DNA from: Propioniciclava sinopodophylli
GTDB lineage: Bacteria; Actinomycetota; Actinomycetes; Propionibacteriales; Propionibacteriaceae
Reading direction: 5' to 3'
DNA: 64,000 bases
Assembly (NCBI RefSeq): GCF_004324755.1
Contig: NZ_SDMQ01000001.1
Location: forward strand, 248,001-312,000
Made by a program: the position numbers and the translations under genes. Shown here in pieces: positions 52,307 to 60,596 of the stretch. The first letter of the stretch is position 1; each line of letters opens with the position of its first letter. The notes under the pieces are model-generated. The model saw nothing but the letters and a program-made list of their open reading frames with translations, made no database searches and was not told the origin of the DNA.

Positions 52307-54291
52307 GGCTGTCCTTCCACGGTCAGGTCGATGGCGGTCAGAGGGGTCGCGGGCGCGGCGTCGTCGCCGCCGTCCCCGACCACGAACTGGTGGTGCAGCA
52401 GTTGCGTGGACAGGACGGCCAGCACGCGCATGTTGTCGGTGTTGCCCAGGCCGCTCCCCCCGCTGCGGCGCGCCTTGGTGAGCAGGCCCTGCACGAGGCG
52501 GGGCTCGAACACGCCCGCGGCCGCGAGGGCGTCCGTCCCTGTAACGTCGCCCACCCAGTCGGGGGCGCCCGGCGCGCAGAAGCTGGCGGCGTCCGGCGCG
52601 CGGTAGGGCTGCTTCGGTCGGCGGACGATCTCCGGAGGCAGCAGGTCGGCGAAGGCCCGCTTGAGCAGGTACTTCTCCTCCAGGCCCGAGAGCTTGTGCC
52701 GGGCCGGCAGGGCGTCGGCGTACGCGACGACGTCCCGGTCCAGGAACGGGAAGCGTCCCTCGATCGAGTTGGCCATCAGCATCCTGTCGCCCTGGGAGGA
52801 GAGGATGTAGCCGGGGAGGAGGGTCGTCATCTCCAGCCATTGGGCGCGGGCGAGCGAGTCCCAGCCCGCACTGTGGGCAGGCAAACGGGCTAGCAGGTCC
52901 AGCGGGGCTCCGCTCTCCGCGCACCGCGCGCGCATGTCGGCGGTGAGCAACCCCTTCAGGGCAGCGGTGGACGTCCAGCGTGGCCGGTGTGAGAGCGCGG
53001 GGTCGTCCGCAGCGAGGTGCATCCCGAAGAAGCCGCGCGCGAAGGCGGGCGCCTGGCCGGGGGCACGCGCCATCCACGGGTACAGCAACTCGGCCGCTCG
53101 TCCGCGCACGTCGGAGGACGGGTCGCGCGTCCAGAACTCCCGGACCCGAGCCTCGCGATAGAGGTCGTACCCGCCGAGGACCTCGTCGGCCCCCTCCCCG
53201 GTCACCACCACCTTGTAGCCACTGGCGCGCACGAGGCGCGACAGCAGGAACAGCGGTGCCGGGGCGGCCCGGAGCAGGGGCGCCTCTGCGTGCCGGACGA
53301 CCTCGGGGAACACCTCGGCGACGTCCTGCGGGCCGACGACCACCTCGTGGTGGCGCGTGCCCAGACGCCGGGCCATGAGCTGTTGGTAGTCGCCCTCGTC
53401 GAACTCGTCATCCGCGAAGCGCAGGGAGAACGTGTCGAGCGGGGCGTCGGTGTGGCGGGCCACCACGGCGGCGGTCACCGACGAGTCGATGCCTCCCGAC
53501 AGGTAGGCCCCGACCGGGACGTCGCTGCGCGTGAAGCGCAGCCGGCTCGCCTCGACGATCCGGTCGCGCAAGGTTTCGGCGTTGGCGCGGGCGTCCTGCC
53601 CGGGTTCCTCACCGCGCGGGGGGAAGTCGATCGACCAGTAGGGGTGGCTGCGGAAGCCGTTCGCATCCAGGTAGGCGACGTACCCCGGCTCGAGCTGCCG
53701 GACGCCGGCGAAAGGGGTCCGTGGGGCGACGGGGGACCAGTAGGTGAACGTCTCGTCCAGCCCGGCGGGATCGAGGGTTCGCGGCACCGACGGGTCGGCG
53801 AACAGGGCCTTGACCTCGGACGCGAACATCAGCCCCCCTCCGGTGTGGGCGTAGTAGAGCGGGCGGACGCCGAGGCGGTCCCGGGAGAGCACCAACTGGC
53901 GGCGGGTCCGGTCCCAGAGAGCGAAGGCCCATTGCCCGTTGAACCGGTCCAGCGCCTCTTCCCCCCACTCCTCCCACGCGTGGACGATGACCTCGGTGTC
54001 GCTGGCCGTCCGAAACGCGTGGCCGCGCGACCGGAGTTCGTTCCCCAGTTCGACGTAGTTGAAGATCTCCCCGTTGAAGACGATCCACAGGCTGCCATCC
54101 TCGTTGGACAGCGGCTGGGCGCCCCCGGCGGTGTCGATGATGGCCAGCCGGGCGTGACCCAGACCCACGCCCTCGTCGCGGAGGTAACCGCTGCCGTCGG
54201 GTCCGCGGTGCCGGAGGCGTCCCACCATGCGGAGCAACAGGGCTGCATCGGGCGGGGGCCCGGGTGTCGCGACCCCGCAGATGCCGCACAT
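52303..54291 (-). CDS. asnB: Asparagine synthetase (glutamine-hydrolysing)
   Basis: 662 residues, the full two-domain enzyme. The glutaminase domain starts MCGICGVATPG (catalytic Cys2) with RLRHRGPDGSGY and VFNGEIFNYVEL. The synthetase domain has VGAYLSGGIDSSVTAAVV and VVVTGEGADEVLGGYDLY. In such gene clusters AsnB homologues often amidate carrier-bound or small acids rather than aspartate. It shares overlaps with nadE downstream and the ACP-like gene upstream. Confidence 0.9.
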   Translation of the reverse strand: MCGICGVATPGPPPDAALLLRMVGRLRHRGPDGSGYLRDEGVGLGHARLAIIDTAGGAQPLSNEDGSLWIVFNGEIFNYVELGNELRSRGHAFRTASDTEVIVHAWEEWGEEALDRFNGQWAFALWDRTRRQLVLSRDRLGVRPLYYAHTGGGLMFASEVKALFADPSVPRTLDPAGLDETFTYWSPVAPRTPFAGVRQLEPGYVAYLDANGFRSHPYWSIDFPPRGEEPGQDARANAETLRDRIVEASRLRFTRSDVPVGAYLSGGIDSSVTAAVVARHTDAPLDTFSLRFADDEFDEGDYQQLMARRLGTRHHEVVVGPQDVAEVFPEVVRHAEAPLLRAAPAPLFLLSRLVRASGYKVVVTGEGADEVLGGYDLYREARVREFWTRDPSSDVRGRAAELLYPWMARAPGQAPAFARGFFGMHLAADDPALSHRPRWTSTAALKGLLTADMRARCAESGAPLDLLARLPAHSAGWDSLARAQWLEMTTLLPGYILSSQGDRMLMANSIEGRFPFLDRDVVAYADALPARHKLSGLEEKYLLKRAFADLLPPEIVRRPKQPYRAPDAASFCAPGAPDWVGDVTGTDALAAAGVFEPRLVQGLLTKARRSGGSGLGNTDNMRVLAVLSTQLLHHQFVVGDGGDDAAPATPLTAIDLTVEGQP

Positions 54292-54521
54292 CAGGCGAGG
54301 TGGCGCGTCACGAGGTTTCGGACGGCGTTGCGTCCGGCCAGGTGCGCCGGGTCGATCTCGGCGTCGGAAAGTGTCACCCCGAAGGCGTCCTCGACGAAGA
54401 TGGCCGTGGCGATGGCGTCCAGGACGGGGTCGCCGGACGGCGTCCGAAGCGCGTAGAACTCGTCGAGGACGGCGTCGACCCGGTGCGGCGCGTGGGGTGC
54501 GTCAGACGGCCGGCTCGGCAT
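54291..54521 (-). CDS. ACP-like protein without the phosphopantetheine serine
   Basis: A 76-residue protein. The region GDPVLDAIATAIFVEDAFGV followed by TLSDAEIDPAHLAGRNAVRN follows the helix pattern of acyl carrier proteins. At the position of the DSL motif it reads GDPVL, so the attachment serine seems missing. Its start overlaps the end of the true carrier protein gene (54502). It could be a structural partner or a docking protein. Assignment rests on a short match. Confidence 0.6.
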   Translation of the reverse strand: MPSRPSDAPHAPHRVDAVLDEFYALRTPSGDPVLDAIATAIFVEDAFGVTLSDAEIDPAHLAGRNAVRNLVTRHLA

Positions 54522-54771
54522 CGGGACTCCGCTCGAGGACGAAGCGCGTCAGGTTGGCGACGGAGCCGAGATTGTCCGGCACGGTCTCCGAGTCCTTCAC
54601 CTCCAGGGCGAAGTCGGACTCAAGGAACTGGATCAACTCCAGGATCCCCGTGGAGTCGACGATCCCGCTCTCCAGCAGGGACTCATCGGGCGCCGGAGCG
54701 CGCGACACATCCCCGAACAGGTAGTTGGACACGATGAAGTCCATGATGCGGGTCTGCACCTGTTCGACCAT
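54502..54771 (-). CDS. Acyl/aminoacyl carrier protein
   Basis: 89 residues from ATG 54771, preceded by GGGGAGG. The phosphopantetheine attachment site is LLESGIVDSTGILELIQFLE (Ser in DST), the classic helix II start. The end LTRFVLERSPDAEPAV is normal for the family. A dedicated AcpS (57300) and an AMP-forming ligase (54877) lie close by, so it probably carries a small acid or amino acid as a thioester. Confidence 0.86.
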   Translation of the reverse strand: MVEQVQTRIMDFIVSNYLFGDVSRAPAPDESLLESGIVDSTGILELIQFLESDFALEVKDSETVPDNLGSVANLTRFVLERSPDAEPAV

Positions 54772-54876
54772 GGGACCTCCCCTAGCAGGTGGGTTATGCG
54801 TGCTGAGGTTAGCGTGCAATCCTTGCCGGGGTAAGGGGATCGAGCCCCCTCGGGGGCAGGCGCCGAGGAGGCTGAC

Positions 54877-56388
54877 GTGACCGGACGGGCGAGCAAAGCC
54901 CCCCGCCAGGGGAGCACCACGGACTTCCTCCTAGCGGCGGGCTCACCGGACGCCCCCGCCGTCGTCGAGGCGAAGCGGGTCGTCACGTACGGGCAGCTGC
55001 GGGCCGACGTGGCCCGGATCCTCGCCGCCCTGAACGCCCGGGGGGTGGCGCCCGGGGCCCGCATCGCCGTCCTGGCCGAGAACTCGGCGTTCTGGGTGGC
55101 CGCCTACCTCGCCGCCCTGCACGGCCACGTCGCAGTGCCGTTCTCCACCAAGCTGCCGGCCGCCGAGGTGACACGGCTCGCCGACTGGGCGGGCTGTGCC
55201 GCCGTACTGATGGACGCCCGGCACGAGCGTGCCTACGGGGACGCCTTCGGGGACCGCCCGCGGGTCACCGACGCGGACCTGGCGGACGCCACCGCACCCG
55301 CGTGGCCCGACGCCGAGGTCGACCTCGATCAGGACGCGGCGCTCATGTTCACGTCCGGGACCACGGCGAGCCCCAAGGCCGTCCGGATCACCCACCGCAA
55401 TCTTTGGGCGAACACCGCGTCCATCATCGAGTACCTGGGTTTGCGTGCCGACGACCGGATGCTGGTCGTGCTGCCCTTCTTCTACTGCTACGGGGCCTCG
55501 CTCCTGCACACGCACCTGCGCGTGGGCGGCAGCCTCGCGGTGTGCAACACCTTCACCTTCCCGGAGACGGCGCTGCAGATGATCGAGCGCGAGCGGTGCA
55601 CCGGGCTGGCCGGGGTGCCCTCGACCTACCAGCTGCTGCTCCGCGCATCGAGCTTCGGGACGCGGCGCCTGCCGTCCCTGCGCCACCTGCAGCAGGCCGG
55701 TGGAAAGCTCCCCCCCGTGCTCATCGAGGAACTGGTGGCTGCCCAGCCGCAGGCGCGGGTGTTCGTCATGTACGGGCAGACCGAGGCGACGGCCCGCCTG
55801 TCCTACCTCCCCCCCAACCTGCTCAGCACCAAGCTGGGCTCGATCGGGCGCGGCATCCCGGGGGTCACCTTGGCGGTGGTCGACGAGCACGGAGACCCGG
55901 TCTCCCCCGGGGTGGCCGGTGAGATTGTCGCGGCCGGTCAGAACATCTCCCCGGGCTACCTGGGTGACGCCGCAGCCACCCGCGAGAAGTTCACCGGAGG
56001 ACGACTGCGCACGGGTGACCTGGCCGTGCTCGACGAGGACGGGTTTATCTTCATCGTCGATCGCCTGGCGGACTTCATCAAGTCGTGGGGCAACCGGGTG
56101 TCCAGCCAAGAGGTCGAGGGGGCGGCCCTGCGCCTCACCGACCTCGTCTCGGCGGCGGCGGTCGGCGTACCCGACCCGGACGCCGGCGAGGCGATCGTGC
56201 TGGTGGCCGTCCGGCGGCGGGGTTCGACCCTCTCGGAGGAGGACATCGCGGCCCACCTCCGCGCCACCCTGGCCAAACACATGGTGCCGCGCTCCATCCG
56301 GCTCGTGGACGCGCTCCCGCTGAACGAGAACGGCAAGCTGGTCAAGGCCCGCGTCCGGGACATGGTCAGGGAGGCGGGCGAGGCGTAG
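54877..56388 (+). CDS. AMP-forming acyl/aminoacyl ligase
   Basis: 503 residues from GTG 54877 (GAGGAG upstream). Adenylation-enzyme core motifs: LMFTSGTTASPKAVRITHRN (A3), VFVMYGQTEATARLSYL (A5), RLRTGDLAVLDEDGFIFIVD (A7), RLADFIKSWGNRVSSQEVEG (A8) and LNENGKLVKARV (A10 Lys). It would activate a carboxylic acid and load the carrier protein at 54502. Divergently transcribed from the ACP genes across 105 bp. The substrate is unknown. Confidence 0.88.
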   Translation: MTGRASKAPRQGSTTDFLLAAGSPDAPAVVEAKRVVTYGQLRADVARILAALNARGVAPGARIAVLAENSAFWVAAYLAALHGHVAVPFSTKLPAAEVTRLADWAGCAAVLMDARHERAYGDAFGDRPRVTDADLADATAPAWPDAEVDLDQDAALMFTSGTTASPKAVRITHRNLWANTASIIEYLGLRADDRMLVVLPFFYCYGASLLHTHLRVGGSLAVCNTFTFPETALQMIERERCTGLAGVPSTYQLLLRASSFGTRRLPSLRHLQQAGGKLPPVLIEELVAAQPQARVFVMYGQTEATARLSYLPPNLLSTKLGSIGRGIPGVTLAVVDEHGDPVSPGVAGEIVAAGQNISPGYLGDAAATREKFTGGRLRTGDLAVLDEDGFIFIVDRLADFIKSWGNRVSSQEVEGAALRLTDLVSAAAVGVPDPDAGEAIVLVAVRRRGSTLSEEDIAAHLRATLAKHMVPRSIRLVDALPLNENGKLVKARVRDMVREAGEA

Positions 56389-56443
56389 ACTCAGCTTCCA
56401 CTGCATGGCGCCGCACCCGGCCCACTCGAGGGGAGGACCCAGC

Positions 56444-57298
56444 ATGTCCAGAGCAGTGCGGGTGGGGCTTTCTGCGCTGGCCCTTGTCCTGGTCGCCAGC
56501 GTCGGCGCCGGGGCGTTGCTGTGGAGCACCTCATTCCCGGGGGAGCCGCTGCGCATCGGTCCGGTCGAGAACCCTCCGGCGACCCGCGACGACCTCGCCA
56601 AGGTTGCGGAGCTGCGGGTGTTCTTCGGGCACCGCTCCGTGGGGAAGAACATCCTCGACGCAGTGCCGGCTGCGTACACCGCCGCCGGCCTGCCGGTCCC
56701 GGCGATGGTGGACATCGGCGAGGCATCCGCCCTGCCCGGCGAAGGCCCGATGATCGCCGACACGCGGATCGGAGAGAACGGGGACCCCCTGGGCAAGCTG
56801 GGCAACTTCGATGCGCGCCTGCGCGCCGGCCTGGCCGACCAGCTGGACGTGGCGGTCCTGAAGTTCTGCTACGAGGACGTCACCGACGACACCGACGTGC
56901 CGGCCCTCTTCGAGCGCTACCGCGTCACCCTGGCGGCGCTCGAGGCCCAGTACCCCGAGGTGACCTTCGTCCACATGACCTCTCCCCTCAGGACAGAGCC
57001 GACCGACCTGAAGTGGCGGGTCAAGGAACTGATCAGGCGGCCCAACGACAATGCGGCCCGCGAGCGGTACAACGCGTTGATGCGTGCCGAGTACGGCGAC
57101 GACCTGCTGCTCGACCTAGCCCTCATCGAGGCGACCGCGCCCGACGGGTCGCTGACCACGGTGCCGCACGCCGGTCGGCAACACCTGGCCCTGGCCCCCG
57201 CGAACGCGAAGGATCCCGGCCACCTGAACGCGACAGGCTCCCTGGCCGTCGCAACCCGTCTACTTGGCCTGCTGGGCCGCCCCGAACCGGTCAGCTGA
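56444..57298 (+). CDS. Secreted or membrane-anchored SGNH-like protein
   Basis: 284 residues from ATG 56444 (GGGGAGG upstream). An N-terminal signal/anchor LSALALVLVASVGAGALLW precedes a domain with RVFFGHRSVGKNILDAVPAA, DVAVLKFCYEDVTDDTD and a late PGHLNATGSLAVATRLL, resembling SGNH hydrolase folds (GxS-type block I replaced by GHRSVG; a final His near the C-terminus). It could remove or transfer acyl groups outside the cell. It lies between the ligase and acpS in one direction. Confidence 0.6.
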   Translation: MSRAVRVGLSALALVLVASVGAGALLWSTSFPGEPLRIGPVENPPATRDDLAKVAELRVFFGHRSVGKNILDAVPAAYTAAGLPVPAMVDIGEASALPGEGPMIADTRIGENGDPLGKLGNFDARLRAGLADQLDVAVLKFCYEDVTDDTDVPALFERYRVTLAALEAQYPEVTFVHMTSPLRTEPTDLKWRVKELIRRPNDNAARERYNALMRAEYGDDLLLDLALIEATAPDGSLTTVPHAGRQHLALAPANAKDPGHLNATGSLAVATRLLGLLGRPEPVS

Positions 57299-57299
57299 G

Positions 57300-57680
57300 A
57301 TGCGTCTGCTGCCGGGTACCGACATTATCGAGATCGAGCGCGTCCACCGCCTCATCGAGGGGGGCGAAGACGCGTTCCTGGCGCGCTGGTTCACCGATGC
57401 GGAGCGCGCCTACTGCTCCGGCAAGGCCCATCCCGCCGCGCACTACGCCGCCCGCCTCGCCGCCAAGGAGGCCGTGGCCAAGGCCGTCCGCTGGCAGTGG
57501 ACCGGGCCTGTGCCCTGGCGCGACATCGAGGTCCTCCACGATGAAGGGGGTGCGCCCCTCGTCCGCCTCACCGGTCAGGTGGCGGATTGGGCAGCGACGC
57601 AGTCGGTCACCGTCGTGGAGATCTCCCTGTCACACAGTCGTCAGCACGCGACCGCCGTGGCGATCGCCACCCAAGGCTGA
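57300..57680 (+). CDS. acpS: Holo-ACP synthase-type 4'-phosphopantetheinyl transferase
   Basis: 126 residues from ATG 57300, one base after the previous stop. The motifs LLPGTDIIEIERV, WFTDAERAYC, ARLAAKEAVAKAVRW and VVEISLSHSRQHATAVAI are those of the AcpS family. Its location in the ligase operon suggests a dedicated enzyme for the carrier protein at 54502. Confidence 0.87.
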   Translation: MRLLPGTDIIEIERVHRLIEGGEDAFLARWFTDAERAYCSGKAHPAAHYAARLAAKEAVAKAVRWQWTGPVPWRDIEVLHDEGGAPLVRLTGQVADWAATQSVTVVEISLSHSRQHATAVAIATQG

Positions 57681-57724
57681 CCCGCTGAAGCCCTCCCGCA
57701 GGACCTCAGCCGCGGATCAGCCTG

Positions 57725-59206
57725 TCACCGCGCTCCGGCCTTCGTGACGACGGCGCGGAACGTCTTCCACAGGATCAGCAGGTCCAACGTGATGGACCAG
57801 TTCTCCACATAACGCAGATCGAGCCGGACGCCGTCCTCCCCGGGCAGGTCCGATCGCCCACTGATCTGCCACAGGCCCGTCAGCCCCGGCGTCACGAGCG
57901 CACGACGTGAGGCCTCGGCCGGCATCTGGGCCACCTCTTCAGCGAGGTGCGGCCGCGGGCCGACCAGCGACATGGAGCCGGCCAACACGTTGAAGAGCTG
58001 GGGCAGTTCGTCGATGGAGTAGTCGCGGATGAACTGCCCCAGGGGGGTCACCCGCGGGTCGTCGCGCAGCTTGAACAGCGCCCCGTGGCCCTCGTTGCGT
58101 GCCATCAGCGCTCCCTTGCGCGCTTCGGCATCCACCACCATGGATCGGAACTTCAACATCTCGAACGGCTTGCCGTCCCTCCCCACGCGCTTTTGACGGA
58201 AGAAGACCTGGCCACCATCCTGCAGCCGGATCGCCAATCCCACTCCCGCCATCAACGGCGCGAGCGCGATCAGCCCCAGTGCGGTCAGGACGACGTCCAA
58301 CGTCCTCTTGACCGCATGGCGCCACCCCGTGAAGCGGGGCTGCTGGAGCACCAACAGGGGCATTCCCACCAGCGGCCTGATGTCGAGGCGGGGGCCCACA
58401 ACCTCGGCGAGTCCGGGCGCGACCAGCATTTCCACCTCCGCCCCCTCTAGCGACCACGCGAGGCGCCTCAGGTAGTCCTCGCGCAGGCATTCGCCACCGG
58501 CCACGGCCACGGCCTCGAATCCGCCCTGGTCCACCACTGCACGCACCTGCTCCAAGTCACCGGCTACCGGGATGTCCAGACCCGCAGGACCTTCACCGCC
58601 CGGCAGGCAGGCCGCCCGGATCTCCATCCCGCAGTGGGGTTCCCGCGCGACCGCCTTCTGCAGGGCGGCCACCGCGTCCGCAGGCCCTACGACCAGCGTC
58701 CGGCGAGACCCAATGCCGCGCTCCTGCAGACGATGCAACATTCGTCGTGAGACGAGACGTGCGCCCACGGACAACACCACGCACAACGGAACGGTGAGCG
58801 CCGTGATCGTCAGCAGGTGTACCTCACCGATCACCGCCGCCGGATACGCGCCGAGGACCACCATGGCGGGCCCGGCGCGCAGCACCGCGCGCAGCTCGCT
58901 CCCACCCAGCCCGATCCGCCGGCGACGGTAGCCACCGGCCGCTCCGACGAGGACAGGCCACATCGCGGCCGCAAGAGCGGCCAGCCGGGAGGGCACCATG
59001 TCGCCTGGCAGGACGAGAGCATCGATGACCGCCGCCAACCCGAACGCTGCCAGCCCCAGGCCCAGGTCGGCGAGCGCCAGCCACGCCACGTAGCTGCGGC
59101 TGACCGAAGCGAATGTCCTCTGCGCCTGCCGCGAGCGAGCGGCTGGCAGCCGCAGCCCCAGGTCCGCTGGCCTCACCGGGCGGACTTCGTTGTTCCATGT
59201 CGTCAC
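57725..59206 (-). CDS. Polyprenyl glycosylphosphotransferase (initiating sugar transferase)
   Basis: 493 residues from GTG 59206, which has GAGGAGG upstream. Four N-terminal transmembrane helices and a nucleotide-binding-like middle (SRRTLVVGPADAVAALQKAV) lead to the C-terminal catalytic domain: HAVKRTLDVVLTALGLIALA, FEMLKFRSMVVDA, ELPQLFNVLAGSMSLVGPRP and WQISGRSDLPGEDGVRLDL. It transfers a sugar-1-phosphate to undecaprenyl phosphate, the first step of repeat-unit synthesis. It marks the right end of the locus and reads leftward into it. Confidence 0.92.
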   Translation of the reverse strand: MTTWNNEVRPVRPADLGLRLPAARSRQAQRTFASVSRSYVAWLALADLGLGLAAFGLAAVIDALVLPGDMVPSRLAALAAAMWPVLVGAAGGYRRRRIGLGGSELRAVLRAGPAMVVLGAYPAAVIGEVHLLTITALTVPLCVVLSVGARLVSRRMLHRLQERGIGSRRTLVVGPADAVAALQKAVAREPHCGMEIRAACLPGGEGPAGLDIPVAGDLEQVRAVVDQGGFEAVAVAGGECLREDYLRRLAWSLEGAEVEMLVAPGLAEVVGPRLDIRPLVGMPLLVLQQPRFTGWRHAVKRTLDVVLTALGLIALAPLMAGVGLAIRLQDGGQVFFRQKRVGRDGKPFEMLKFRSMVVDAEARKGALMARNEGHGALFKLRDDPRVTPLGQFIRDYSIDELPQLFNVLAGSMSLVGPRPHLAEEVAQMPAEASRRALVTPGLTGLWQISGRSDLPGEDGVRLDLRYVENWSITLDLLILWKTFRAVVTKAGAR

Positions 59207-59748
59207 GGATCGACCTCCTCTGTTCGCGCACCGATGGTCATCCCTGGCAGCGATCGGTGCGCGACGGGGGGGTGCCGCCAGTGGGGTCGAGGGGATCACG
59301 AGGCGCAAATCGGCGTGCCAAAGGCTTGCCGTACCGCGATCCCCCGATCATGCGTCCTTCCGGACGATGATATGGATTGTGCTCGGGCTGGAAACATGGG
59401 ACAAGGGGGACCACTCCTCCCCACGGGCTCGGATGGAAACACCTCCCCGGAGCAAACGCAGTGACCCCCGCCACCACCCCCTCGAGGCACGCGTGTGGGT
59501 CTGGTGACCCCCGCCACCACTCCCTCCGCCGACAGCCCCGGGTTTGCCTGCCGACAGCCCCGGGTTTGCCTGCCGACAGCCCCCGGTTTGCCTGCCGACA
59601 GCCCCCGGTTTACCTGCCGACAGCCCCCGGTTTGCCTGCCGACAGCCCCGTTCTGTGCGCAGACACCCCCCAGCTGGGGGCTCTCGGCGCACGAGGCCGG
59701 GGCTGTCGGCGGTCAGCTGCGCTCCTCGCCGCAGTCGAGGCCGGCCGC
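59207..59748. other. Repeat-rich intergenic region upstream of the sugar transferase
   Basis: No gene is supported. It holds two copies of GTGACCCCCGCCACCAC (about 59461 and 59504), a tandem 22-bp repeat array (59528-59649), a hairpin CCCCCAGCTGGGGG nested in GTGCGC/GCGCAC, and an inverted partner of the array at 59697-59712. The promoter of the sugar transferase should lie near 59210-59300, but no hexamers stand out. Confidence 0.6.
59528..59649 (+). repeat. 22-bp tandem repeat array (five full units and a partial)
   Basis: The unit is GCCGACAGCCCCGGGTTTGC plus CT, with one- or two-base variants (CCCCCGG, TTTACC). The reverse complement of its start (CCGGGGCTGTCGGCGG) recurs at 59697-59712, so transcripts could fold into alternative hairpins. 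Confidence 0.85.
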
Positions 59749-59892
59749 CTAGTAGGCGCGTCGGCGCTCACCGCAGTCGGGGTTGACCTCCACGATGCCG
59801 AGGGCCTGCAGGCGCGCGACCATGGCGTCCCCGCGGCTCTTGTCCGCGAGGAAGCGGTGCCACCGGCGCACGCGTCCCTCCGATCCGGCCAT
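59749..59892 (-). CDS. Possible small basic protein (47 residues)
   Basis: ATG 59892 to TAG 59749 encodes MAGSEGRVRRWHRFLADKSR followed by GDAMVARLQALGIVEVNPDC and a short basic end. The helix-turn pattern and single late cysteine look like a real small protein, but the ribosome binding site is weak and I know no family. It is divergent from pxpA and ends before the repeat array. Confidence 0.4.
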   Translation of the reverse strand: MAGSEGRVRRWHRFLADKSRGDAMVARLQALGIVEVNPDCGERRRAY

Positions 59893-59951
59893 GTCCCAGC
59901 GTGCGCCGCGCGGGGCGGCCGGGTCAACGCCCGACGTGGCAGGCTTGACCC

Positions 59952-60596
59952 ATGGCTGCCATCGACCTCAACGCCGACCTCGGTGAGGCGCTGGGCGACG
60001 ACGACGCCATGCTCGGCATCGCCACGAGCGCGCACGACTCCTGCGTGGTGCACGCGGGCGCCCCTCTGACCTCGCCACGGACGGTCGCCACCACAGCCGC
60101 GCGTGGCGTGTCAGTCGGGGCCCATCCCAGTGACGACGACCGCGAGCACTTCGGCCGCCGCTCCCTCGACGTCCCGCCCGACCGGCTCACCGCCGAGGTA
60201 CTCCACCAACTCGGCGCGCTGCAGGCCCACGCGCTGGCGTCCGGCACCCGCGTCGCTTACGTGAAGCCGCACGGCGCCCTGTACAACGTGATCGTGCCCG
60301 ACAAGGCGCAGGCCGCGGTGGTGGCGGCAGTGGCGGTGTTCTCCCCCGGCCTCCCGGTGCTCGGGCTGCCAGGTTCGCTCGTCTTCCGCCTGGCCGCGGA
60401 CGCCGGCCTCCGCCCCGTCGCCGAAGCGTTCGCCGACCGCGCCTCCACCGCCGACGGCACGCTCGCAGCGCGTTCCCAGCCCGGATCAGTGCTCCACGAC
60501 CCGGACGCCGCGGTCGGCCAGGCCCTCTCCATCGCCACCCAGGGCTGGGCGCGCACGGTCGACGCCGGCGTGACCCTCGCCCCCTTCGCGCCATGA
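59952..60596 (+). CDS. pxpA: 5-oxoprolinase subunit A (LamB/YcsF family), short form
   Basis: With PxpB and PxpC it hydrolyses 5-oxoproline to glutamate using ATP. The 214-residue protein starts MAAIDLNADLGEALGDDDAM, and keeps VGAHPSDDDREHFGRR, YVKPHGALYN and EAFADRASTADGTL. Two differences from typical PxpA: the ACGFHAGD motif reads SCVVHAGAP, and the usual C-terminal segment with HGD is absent, so it is about 30 residues short. Its stop overlaps the pxpB start. Confidence 0.85.
   Translation: MAAIDLNADLGEALGDDDAMLGIATSAHDSCVVHAGAPLTSPRTVATTAARGVSVGAHPSDDDREHFGRRSLDVPPDRLTAEVLHQLGALQAHALASGTRVAYVKPHGALYNVIVPDKAQAAVVAAVAVFSPGLPVLGLPGSLVFRLAADAGLRPVAEAFADRASTADGTLAARSQPGSVLHDPDAAVGQALSIATQGWARTVDAGVTLAPFAP

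Noticed and set aside
59270-59460. Riboswitch upstream of the sugar transferase
   Set aside because: I compared by eye with c-di-GMP and c-di-AMP riboswitch consensus elements and found no convincing core.
59528-59649. CRISPR array
   Set aside because: The 22-bp units are contiguous with no unique spacers, and no cas genes are present.
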